From assembly GCA_002887195.1 (NCBI GenBank), contig PJAB01001084.1:1-17478 (forward strand): DNA of 17,478 nucleotides. Direction: 5' to 3'. How positions within the stretch are numbered: the first letter of the stretch is position 1; the number at the start of each line of letters is the position of its first letter. This document shows, in pieces, positions 7,165-15,480 of the stretch. The position numbers and the translations under genes are program-made. A model generated the notes under the pieces. It was given only the letters and a program-made list of their open reading frames with translations, was not told the origin of the DNA and did not search any database. The DNA comes from Chrysochromulina parva. Lineage: Eukaryota; Haptophyta; Prymnesiales; Chrysochromulinaceae.

Positions 7165-8502
7165 TCACGCGGACCATGAAGCAGTGCGTACTTCGTGTTG
7201 CCGGGCTTCGAGCGCTTCCTCGAGATTCAGCGCTTCCTCGAGAAGGAAGAGCTCGCTGGCAGACAGCATATAGCCGGCGCGGTGCTTCGCCCGCACCGCT
7301 TCTATATCTGCAGAGTATGGGTGGGGCTGCCCGGCGCCGGAGCGCTCCGGCTTCATTGACGGCAGAAGAGGCGGCGACTCTGCATAAAACATCGGCGTTG
7401 TGACAGTAATAGTCGGCAGCGGCGACGCTAAACTGAAATTGATCTCTTCCAGCGTCGCATAGCCGCCCCTTGCTGTCCAGTTGCTGGATGCGGCGCGCAT
7501 CGAAGCTGTGACGGCAAATGATCCGCCCACGACTGCGAGGAGCGCGATAAGCAGCATCACGCGCAATATGGTGGTTGCGATCGCACCAAAGATGACCCCT
7601 ACGATCATCGGTGGGGAGCTCGGTGGCGGTGCGGGCGACGGGGGTGGTGGTGGTGGTGGTGGTGATGGTGGTGGTGGTAGTGGAGGTGGCGGGAATGGAG
7701 GCGGCTGGGGTGACGGCGGCGGCGGTGGCGGCGGCGGCGGTGGGCTTGGCGACGGTGGCGGCGGTGGTGGCTCAGACGGTGGTGGTGGCAACGGAGGCGG
7801 CGGACGCGAGGGGGGCGGTGGCGACGGTGGTGGCGGGAGCGGTGGCGGTGAGCGTGGCGGTTGTGTTGGCGGTGGCGATGGTGGTGGTGGGCGCGATGGT
7901 GGCGGCAGCGGCGGCAGTTGTGGTGGAGGCGGTTGTGGTGGCGGCGGTTGTGGCGGTGGCGGCATGGGTGACGGCGGCGGTGGCCACTCTGGGGGTAGTG
8001 CTGGTGGCGGCAATTGTGGAGATGGTGGTGGCAGCGGCGAAGGGGGAGGTGCTCGCGGCGGTGCCTGCGGAGGTGGTGGCGGCCATGGTGGCGGCGGCGA
8101 AGGGGGAGGTGGTAATGGCGGCGTCTGTGGAGGTGGTGGCGGCCATGGTGGCAGCGGCGAAGGGGGAGGTGATGGTGGCGGTAGTCGTGGAGGTGGCGGC
8201 GGCATCGGTGGCCGCGGCGAAGGGGGAGGTGATGGTGGAGGTGGTGGAGGTGATGGCGGCCTCGGTGGCTGCCGCGGATAAAGGAGCCATCCCGCAGCTG
8301 CTAAATGTCTGCCGGACCCGGTCACCAGCAGGACAAAGAGCTTCGCGTCTGGCCACGGTTGTAGCTTGTGCTGCAGCCTCGCCTCCGCTGGCATGATCGC
8401 GTGCCACACCGGCCGGCGCGAGACGTCCACGTTTGTCGGATTTGGCGATACGCGAAGTACATGTATACAAAAGTCACGTCGTCCGCAAATGAAACTCGTC
8501 AT
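7165..8502 (-). CDS. Proline-rich single-pass membrane protein
   Basis: From ATG at 8502-8500 this encodes 445 residues. Residues 1-76 contain a hydrophobic patch (about 54-75, with KLFVLLVTG) that could be a signal anchor. Residues 77-298 are almost pure Pro with Ser, Gln, Trp and Leu (SPPPP-type runs, as in extensins and pherophorin-like algal wall proteins). A clear membrane segment follows at about 299-329 (MIVGVIFGAIATTILRVMLL). The last 115 residues are of normal composition, with an acidic helical end (SASELFLLEEALNLEEALEA). Sequons NWT (341) and NFS (355) follow the membrane segment, so topology is uncertain: the Pro-rich part outside with a cytosolic tail, or the reverse. ATG at 8394 is an alternative start. 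I prefer this strand to the Gly-rich antisense frame because it has a membrane segment and a non-repetitive tail. Confidence 0.65.
   Translation of the reverse strand: MTSFICGRRDFCIHVLRVSPNPTNVDVSRRPVWHAIMPAEARLQHKLQPWPDAKLFVLLVTGSGRHLAAAGWLLYPRQPPRPPSPPPPPPSPPPSPRPPMPPPPPRLPPPSPPPSPLPPWPPPPPQTPPLPPPPSPPPPWPPPPPQAPPRAPPPSPLPPPSPQLPPPALPPEWPPPPSPMPPPPQPPPPQPPPPQLPPLPPPSRPPPPSPPPTQPPRSPPPLPPPPSPPPPSRPPPPLPPPPSEPPPPPPSPSPPPPPPPPPPSPQPPPFPPPPLPPPPSPPPPPPPPSPAPPPSSPPMIVGVIFGAIATTILRVMLLIALLAVVGGSFAVTASMRAASSNWTARGGYATLEEINFSLASPLPTITVTTPMFYAESPPLLPSMKPERSGAGQPHPYSADIEAVRAKHRAGYMLSASELFLLEEALNLEEALEARQHEVRTASWSA
7613..8280. repeat. Low-complexity GGN triplet tract (poly-proline codons on minus strand)
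   Basis: The plus strand here is an almost continuous series of GGT, GGC, GGA and GGG triplets, with very few runs of C. It reads as Pro codons in the minus-strand gene. Such strand-asymmetric G-rich DNA can form G-quadruplexes, and here the G-rich strand is the transcription template. It is probably prone to slippage and copy-number change. Confidence 0.85.
8041..8280 (-). repeat. 60-bp minisatellite, four tandem copies (20-residue Pro-rich unit)
   Basis: Four consecutive 60-bp units start with AGGGGGAGGT at 8041, 8101, 8161 and 8221, and end in GCGGCGA or GCGGATA. The first two are most alike, both with GGAGGTGGTGGCGGCCATGG in the middle. A decayed fifth unit may precede them (7981-8040, ending GCAGCGGCGA). 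The period is a multiple of three, so each unit adds 20 residues of the pattern SPPPPWPPPPPQ-x-PP to the encoded protein without shifting the frame. Confidence 0.85.
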
Positions 8503-8977
8503 CAGTTTTCCAGATTTCCACGGCCATGACAGTCAGAGAGACGTCTCAATCCCCCCCCACCCACGGAGGCGGGCCGTGACCGCGTGAGGCGTGCACATCC
8601 CCCCCGGCCCCGCGGACCGCGCGAACGGAATCAAATCCTCACCGAATAACCGCCCACCCCGCCCACGCGAATAGGTGGGGTTCGAACGGATATTATAAAC
8701 GGCTGTTCGCTGGATCGCAGGTACGAGGTAGGAGCGCTCCACGAACTACGCCGACTTACCGTGCGACCTGCGGCGGGTGAGCCGGTGCGACGGTCTGAAG
8801 ACGGAAGCACTGGAGGACCGCGAGCCCCTCCCACCCCCTCATATGCCGATTTAGGATCGCTGGAATTTATTACATTCACATACTGAGGTGACTATAGAGC
8901 GGAGGGGAACGGCTTAATTTGCACAAAGCCTTGACGTACATGTAAGCGAGAGCCTTGCCGCTACGCGGCTACGGGCC
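8503..8977. other. Spacer between two tandem minus-strand genes
   Basis: This 475-bp stretch holds the 5' region of the poly-proline gene and the 3' region of the coiled-coil gene. Homopolymer C tracts lie at 8551-8558 and 8599-8605, that is, poly-G upstream of the poly-proline gene. A TATA-like element (ATTATAAAC) lies near 8692-8700 on the plus strand. A possible hairpin lies at 8782-8813, in which CCGGTGC pairs with GCACTGG (one wobble) around an inner GTC-TGAA-GAC loop. I found no reading frame with protein character and no tRNA cloverleaf. Confidence 0.5.
8866..8874 (-). terminator. Possible poly(A) signal TGTAATAAA
   Basis: Read on the minus strand this is TGTAATAAA, which combines an algal TGTAA and a canonical AATAAA hexamer. 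It lies about 104 nt downstream of the stop codon of the coiled-coil gene, in a locally A/T-rich patch. Position and sequence fit a 3'-end processing signal. Confidence 0.4.
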
Positions 8978-10515
8978 CTACGGGGTCTTCCGTACTTGCG
9001 CAGGGCGCACTTCCAGCACATGGGCCGACGCTGCCGGAGCGATCGGCGCGAGCGGGGGCTTGGAGTGGAGCAGCCCCATTCCGTCAACGTACTTGCCGCT
9101 CTCGTGCTGCTCGGGAGGACGCACGGCCGCGCGCGGGAGCTCCTGGCCGCCAGGTGGCACGAGTGGGGTCGCACCGTCACCTCGCAGCTGATCGAGCACG
9201 GGGCGCATCTCCACCTCCAGTGGGCGAAGATCGACGGGCGCCGCGCCGAGCGGCTTGCGTCGTGCCGGCGCGGGCAGTGGGAGAGTCTGCGGGAGAAGGT
9301 GCGGAAGGCCCGTGTGCAACTTCCCTTGAGAAGCGGTGGTGGCCAGCAGAGCGGAGCCCGCCATGTGCAGCCGCGGCGAGGTGGGCGGCGGCAGCAGACC
9401 AGTCCCTGAGAGCTTCGCGTCGCGCGACGACAGCTGGAGCGAGCCGACCAACTCCCCGTCGGCTACGCGCTGCGGCTGCACCTTGCCGCGAGGATCTTTA
9501 ACGGAGCTGCCGAGATCGCGCGAGCTGCCGAGATCGCGCGAGCCGCCGAGCGCAGGCAGCGACGCTGACGAGTGCAGCAGCAGCGGCAACGGCCGGCCGG
9601 CGCGGGGTGAGGGCGGGTGGTAACGCACGACGGCGGCGAGGCCGGGGGTACGTCCACGGTTGGGGATCGCTTGACGTCCCATTCGTGCCTCCGATGGCGA
9701 CGGGCTGAGCCTCCCCTCATTGACGCGCACCGCCGACGGCATGCCATCGCGCGTGAGCGGCCGGTTCGCGCCGGTTCCCGGCCGGTTCTCCTCCAAGGCC
9801 CAGAGAGGGTTACTCAGGTTGTTGACCGTGACCGCGTTCTTGCGCTTCTCCGCCTGCTCCAAACGAAGCTTGTGCGCGCGCACGCGTGCGAGAAAGCCGC
9901 GGATCCGTGCCTGCAGCTTGATGCGGATGTAGAGTCGAAACTTGGCCGCCTTCATCTCGTCCTCCTTCGTGGCCGGCGTCTTGGGTCGTGGCATCGACTC
10001 GAGCGCCTCGGTCGCCGAGGGGGCACTCATCCACGAGGGCTGTGGCGGCAGCTCCCGCGACGCCAGCCGTTTACGCGCGTTGACCGGCAGGACCCGTTCG
10101 ATTTGAATCGAAGGCTCGTCTTGCCCTCGGGCGCCCGTGCGCGAGCGCAGCCCTGCGCGGCTCTGCCCACGCGGGCCCCGCGGGGGCGGCGATCGCAATC
10201 CTTCCGCGACATCGTACCGTGCGTCGAAGAAATGCTGACGCTTCTCGTCCCGGTCCGCATAAGGCAAGTCCAGTCGCCCGTCGAGGCGCATCGAGATCGG
10301 GGGTGCCAGCACACCGACCTTGCGCCCCACGCTCATGTTCTTGAGCTGACCACCTCCAAAGAGCACCGCGCGCAGCTGCACAATCTCCGCCTCGAGCTCG
10401 GCCACCTGCGCGAGCGCCCGGCGCAGCGCCGGCTGCGACACACTTTCGCCGTCATTCAGTATCGGCGATTTCACGCGCACCCGCGGCGGGCTGCCACGCG
10501 GGCTGCCACGCAGCG

Positions 10516-10546
<31 letters not shown>

Positions 10547-12935
10547 CGGGGGCGGCGGCGACTGCTGCAGCTGCTGCAGCAAGAGCTGCTGCTGCTGCTG
10601 CTCTTGCTCGAGACGACGCTTTTGCTCCGCGAGCAGCCGCTGCTGCTGCTCGTGCTGCTCCTCAAAGTCGGCACGCTGCTGCTGCATCTGCTGCTCGTGG
10701 AGCACACGCTGCTCAAGCTGCTGGCGGCCGCTCTCCTCCTGTTGCACCTGGATCGCCTTCTCGAGCGCTGCTACGCGCAACTCCGCCTCCGCTGCGCGCG
10801 CCGCCGCCTCCGCCGCCTCCGCCGCGGCCGCCTCAGCCACCTGCTGTGCGGCGGCCGCCGACGCGCCACCCGCCGCGCCCGCGACAGCGCCACTGCTCTC
10901 AGGCTGTGCGGCGAGGCTCGTTGGCGTGCTCTTGCCGCTGGCCTTGGCGCTGGGCTTGGCGCTGGGCTTGGCGCTCGCTGCCAGGGCGGCTCGCACCTCG
11001 GCAAGCTCCTTCTTGACCTTGGTCAGCTCGGCTAATAGGGAGGCGTGGCTCTCGGCGTCGCTCCCGCCACCCGGCACATCTCGCGCCGCTGCACGCTGGG
11101 GATAGCGACCGATGGGGGGTGCGTGTGGAGTGTGGCCGCGTGACGGCGTGAGAGACGACATCAAGGCGGCGGATGACTCCGTCGCTAGGCCACGGGCTGG
11201 CTCAAACGTATCGTCGCTGTCGTCGGCAGCGGCGAGCCTGCGCCCGTCGTGCGCTGGTATTCCCATGCGAAAAGACTCCGCTGCCATCTCCACCGCTCCG
11301 GCGCCCCACTGAGGCTGCAGGTCGGGCACCTCCGTTGTCGGATACCTCGGCTGCAGGTTGGGCGGCGGCCGCCGCAAGGCACCCTCCTCGGCATGCTCTT
11401 CACGGATGAGTGCGGGAGAGACGGAGCGCTGCGGCAGCTCGGTGTCCACCTTGTCATGGAAGCTCAAGTCAGCACGCTCAGGGCCGCCGCGCCCGCCGCC
11501 GCCGCCGCGCCCGCCGCCGCCGCCGCCGCGCCCGCCGCCTCCCAGCTCAGAGGAACGCCCACTGCCGCCTACCAGCCCGCCATACTCAACGTTTCTGTAG
11601 TACCCACTGCCGCTCGGCTCGGTTGCCGCCTCGAGGTCCGCCACGCGTGCCCTGAGCTGCAACACGGTGTCAGTCAAGTGCTGATTCTCCTCTTGGAGCT
11701 CCTTCATCTGCGCAGTGACGGCTGGCGGCGGCGGCGCAGTGGCGGCGGCACGAGGTGGACGGGGGCCTCCTCGTGACGAAATGCGCGAGGCATCGGCACT
11801 CTGCTGAGACGCCCCCTCGGCCTGGAGCTCAGGTAACCCAAGCCCACTACCCCCACCTTCACCGCCGCCTCCGTTCACACCGCTGCCGTCCATCCCCCCA
11901 CCGGCACCGGCACCGGCACCACTGCCTCCGGTGCGTGAGAACCGACATGCAGGCGTCTGTCCCCGTGACGTCTCTCGCGACGCCACGCGAGAGACCTCCT
12001 TGCTCACGCGTTGAAAGCCCTCGATGCTATCCATCTCGGCGGGTGCGCCCGAGAGTGTCGGCGGCGGAGGTGTAGCTCGATGCGAAGGTTGCACCTGGGC
12101 CAACGCTTGCCTCAGCTGCTCCTCCAAGTCGGCCACGCGCGCCTCCAATTCGGCCACGCGCGCCTCGGCCACATCGTTCGCGGACGCACCCGCGGATGCA
12201 GCAGCAGGCGCACCCGCGCGCATCCCCTGGCGCGTTGGCAAGCGGCTGTCGGGCCTACTCGTCTGCGTGCCCACCCCCTCCACGGCGAGGGCATTGTTGA
12301 GCTTATCCTGCTGTGCCTTGCGGCACACATTGCACTTAAACTCGGCACGTTGCTGGAACTCGTCGCGCAGCACCTCCGTCTCCTTCAGTGCCATCTCGGC
12401 AATCTTCTGTTGCTCGAGAGCTCGGGCCTCAGCCGCTGCCTTCGCCTCCTCGTGGTCTGAGCGTTGCTCGGCCGCCGCGGCGAGTTGCACCTTGAGTACC
12501 TCGATCTGCTCCTCGCGTCGCTGCAGCTTGACCTCGAACGCCTCGAGCTTTGTGCCGAGATCCTCCTCGGTCTCCCGGAGCTTCTTTTGAATGGCGCCCA
12601 GCTGCATCTTAAGGCGCGCGACCTGCGTCATCATCTGCATCGAGCGCTGCTGCAGCTGCTGCGCCTTCTTCTTCTCCTGCGTGAGCTGCATCTTGACTGC
12701 CTTCTCCCGATCGATGGCCTGCTGCTCGCGCTCACGCACCTCCGCCAGCGTCTCCGTCTCCACTGGTGCCGGCGCGGGCGCCGCCACCTCGGGCTCAGCC
12801 TCAGGAGTGCGCAGGAGCGCGCGTGCCGCCGCCTCGAGGTCCGCCACGCGTGCCTTGAGCTGCAACACAGTGTCAGTCAAGTGCGTATTCTCCTCTTGGA
12901 GCTCCTTCATCTGCGCAGTGACGGCTGGCGGCGCA

Positions 12936-12973
<38 letters not shown>

Positions 12974-13700
12974 GGCGGGCTGATTCTCTCCCTTGAGCTC
13001 TCGGAGCTCGTCCTCCACCTTGGCCTTGTCCTCCTTGAGAGAGCGTACCTGCTGGCGCAGCCCCTGCGCCGCAGCCTGCTCGTTCGAAACTTGCTCGTTC
13101 GCAGTGACCAACGCCTTTTGCGCCTCGCTCAGCTCGAGAGTGAGTGCGTCGGCCTTGGCAAGTGCGTCCCTGAGCCGCATGCTCTTCGCGTGCGCCTCCG
13201 CCTCGAGCTCTGTCAGATCGGAGACAAGCACCGCCATTGCGACCTGGCTCGAGGAGACGAGGTTCACCTTCATAGTGAGGGCTTGCCGCTTGTTGACGAG
13301 CGCGCGCAGCTTGCCTATGGCGCGTGCCACGATTAGCCGCGATCTGAGGGAGAGCCCCGTTTCGATGGTCCTGTCGGCAAACCTGTCGAGCTTCTCCGCT
13401 TTGCTCGCCGTCGCCTCGAGATCCGACTGCGTCGTCGCGAGCACGGCCGCGGCCTGCTCCGCCGCGGCCTGGTGCGCGGCTTGCTCGGCCTCCATAACGG
13501 CTTCTTCGATCCCCATCTCCGTCGCCATCAGCCGCAGGCTGATCGCCGCGCGCGCCTCCGCCTCTGCCCAGCCCGCGCGTGCTTCCTCTAATTGGCGCGC
13601 TGTCTCTGCAGCGAGCTCGAGCGCCTTCGCCAGGTCCGCGGCATAGGCGGCGGCCTCCGCGCTCTTGGCGCTCAGCTCCGCCTCCGTGCTGGTCTGCTTG

Positions 13701-13732
<32 letters not shown>

Positions 13733-15304
13733 CGTCTCGATATCACCTATCTTTCCGTTGAGCGCCGCCTCCATTTTCGCCTTCCGCCGCTTGTTGACGA
13801 GCGCGCGCAGCTTGCCTATGGCGCGTGCCACGAGCAGCCGCGACCGAATCGAGAGACCCGTCTCGATGGTCTTGTCGAGCGCGGCATCGAGCTTCTCCGC
13901 TTTGCTCGTCGTCGCCTCGAGAAAGATTTGGGTCTTACCGAGCTCGGAACGGGCCTGCTGCTCCAAGGCAGCCACGCGCGCCGTCTCGTCGCGCTGCTCG
14001 GCGAACGACTTGTCGAGCAACGCAACGCGCTCTTCGAACTGCAAGGCGGCGAGTCGCGCGTCTTCGAGGCTCGTCTGCAGCTTCTGCTCCCTCTGCTGAC
14101 CGGCCTTGATCTCCTCCTGCAGCTGCTGAAAGTGGCTCTGGGTCTCCTCCATGCGCTTCTGCATCTCCTCCCGAGCACGCACCTCCGCCTCGAGCCGCAG
14201 CCGGCGCCCCGCATTCTCCGCCTTGAGAAGGTGGATGTGCGCCGTCGTCTCGAGAACCTTCACACCTGCACAGGTGTTCGCGGCCGCGTTCGCCTTCGCC
14301 TCGTCGTACACAGCCTGCACGGCGCTCAGCACCGCCTCGGTCAACGTGTGATTGAAGTCCTCGGTCAGGCTCGAGACCGAGTACACAGCCTCGCCGAGCT
14401 CGGAGGCGAGCTGGCGCATCCCGGCCACGTCCACCTGCGTCGTGGGCGCGCCTTTAGGCTGGACCCCTGGCGGCGGGAAGATGAGGCGTTGCATGTGCAT
14501 CGGCGCGCGCTGCGCGCCGTGCAGCGTCCATTCACACGCCTCGACCTCCGCCTTGAGCGTGGCCGCTCCGATGTCGGCCATTGCAAGCGCGGTCGCGAGC
14601 GTGTCGCTCTGCTGCTGCATCTTCTTGAGGCGCACCGCGTTCTTCAGCTTCGTCTGCACGAACTGCTTACGCAGGTCGTCTATCCTTTCCTCGAGCTGGT
14701 GAAGGTCCTTACTGTTGCCTCCGCGCAGCGTCTCTGCCTCGAGCTCACGTGCGAGCTCAATCTGCTGCTTATGCTTCTCGACGACGCGCTTCTTTTCGAA
14801 CTCGCGCTCGCGCTGTGTGCGGTGGGCGATCGCATCGAGCACGCCTTCTTCGCCATCGATTTCCTTCTCGCGCTCTTCCAGGTCTGCATCCACTTCCTCC
14901 ACTTCCTCGGCGAAGCTGAGCATGATCTTCTGCGAACGCTCGAGATCGGCGTTGGAGTTCTGCCAATCTATGCCCATCATCTTCTCCCGCTCCTCCTCGT
15001 GAGCGCCCAACGTTGTCTTGATGTGCGCGCGCTGGATGATCTCCAGCCGCTCCGTATCTACATCCGGATACTTGGAGTCCTTCCTTACGGCTCGAGGAGG
15101 ACGGGGGCCGCCGGATTCGTGGAGTCCTTCCTCGTCAACAAAGAGCTGGTCCAGCTCAAGTGCAGCGAACGCGATCGCCTTTTGGATGCGCGCCTGCAGC
15201 TCCTCCCGATCTTTAGCGTCCTGCTGTAGGGCTGCCCGCGCCTGCAGCTCCGCCGAAGAGGCTTCGCCCGCGCATGCTCCAGCCTCTTTGGGAAGGAGGA
15301 CCAT
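8978..15304 (-). CDS. Very large coiled-coil protein with C-terminal IQ motif
   Basis: From ATG at 15304-15302 to TAG at 8980-8978 this encodes about 2108 residues without an intron. Residues about 15-985 are nearly continuous charged heptad-type coiled coil, interrupted by an EP-repeat linker (about 779-790). Then come a lone CxxC (CNVC near 991), short coiled coils, Gly-rich and Ser/Pro-rich disordered stretches, a Gln-rich helix (about 1525-1581) running into 16 or so prolines (about 1583-1598), and an IQ motif (LQARIRGFLAR near 1798), which binds calmodulin or EF-hand light chains in known proteins. The last 280 residues look disordered. Two segments are duplicated inside the protein. I cannot name the family. 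The architecture suggests a cytoskeletal, basal-body or ciliary scaffold, an inference only. The frame extends upstream to 15379 without ATG. A GGTAAGC donor-like site upstream on the minus strand (about 15390-15396) may mark a 5' intron. Confidence 0.8.
11633..12932 (-). repeat. Internal duplication B in the coiled-coil gene (two 97-bp copies)
   Basis: Copies lie at 11633-11729 and 12836-12932 and agree at 93 of 97 bases. They encode a PPAVTAQMKELQEEN and HLTDTVLQL-x-ARVADLEAA coiled-coil segment at residues about 792-826 and 1193-1227. The near identity at silent positions indicates a recent copy or gene conversion. The spacing (1203 bp) is a multiple of three. Confidence 0.9.
13286..13921 (-). 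repeat. Internal duplication A in the coiled-coil gene (two 135-bp copies, 501 bp apart)
   Basis: Copies lie at 13286-13420 and 13787-13921. A 48-bp core is identical in both (13285-13332 and 13786-13833). The encoded 45-residue units agree at about 38 positions and share SKAEKLD, TIETGLS and VARAIGKLRALVNKR. The offset of 501 bp is 167 codons, so the frame is kept. The basic RAIGKLRALVNKR part may be a short functional helix rather than plain coiled coil. Confidence 0.9.
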
Positions 15305-15480
15305 GCGCCGTCGCAGCGTGGTAAGCGTCAGCCCGGCACGCAAATGAAACGGCGCCGAAACTTCATTGAACACCGCCAAAAAAGTCAGCTTACCGACTCG
15401 GCTTCCCCCCCCACTATTTTGTGTACACCATTCTCGTCTAGTCCCGAGTGTGAGTGAGTTACACAGAAACTACGCGGAAG
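15305..15480. promoter_or_regulatory. Divergent spacer, presumed bidirectional promoter
   Basis: A head-to-head spacer of 176 bp separates the coiled-coil gene from the zinc finger/oxygenase gene. It holds a run of eight C (15405-15412), a T-rich patch beside it, TGTGTACAC (15420-15427) and a minus-strand splice-donor-like GGTAAGC. In the plus-strand frame, stops TAG (15439) and TGA (15451) fix ATG 15481 as the first possible start there. Confidence 0.5.

Noticed and set aside
7613..8280. CRISPR-like or phage-like repeat array
   Set aside because: The periodicity comes from Pro codons and a contiguous 60-bp tandem unit. There are no unique spacers between repeats and no cas-type genes nearby.
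7481..8281. Plus-strand Gly-rich frame (266 codons) resembling a glycine-rich protein
   Set aside because: It is the reverse complement of the Pro codon tract. The minus frame is longer and adds a membrane helix and a normal-composition tail, so it is the better gene.
8672..8695. TTCGAAC resembling a tRNA T-loop
   Set aside because: The flanking bases do not form the 5-bp T-stem on either strand, and no acceptor or anticodon arms can be placed around it.
9617..11035. Plus-strand frame of 472 codons
   Set aside because: Antisense to the Gln-rich, poly-Pro and IQ region. The translation is Arg/Leu low complexity without conserved motifs.
13592..15229. Plus-strand frame of 545 codons antisense to the coiled-coil gene
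   Set aside because: Leu/Arg-rich antisense of Glu/Ala/Lys/Gln heptads. No recognisable domain, and both internal duplications make sense only in the minus frame.
15305..15379. Upstream extension of the coiled-coil frame to 15379
   Set aside because: It begins with TTG. The first ATG in frame is at 15304. Coding use would require an upstream spliced exon that cannot be shown from sequence alone.
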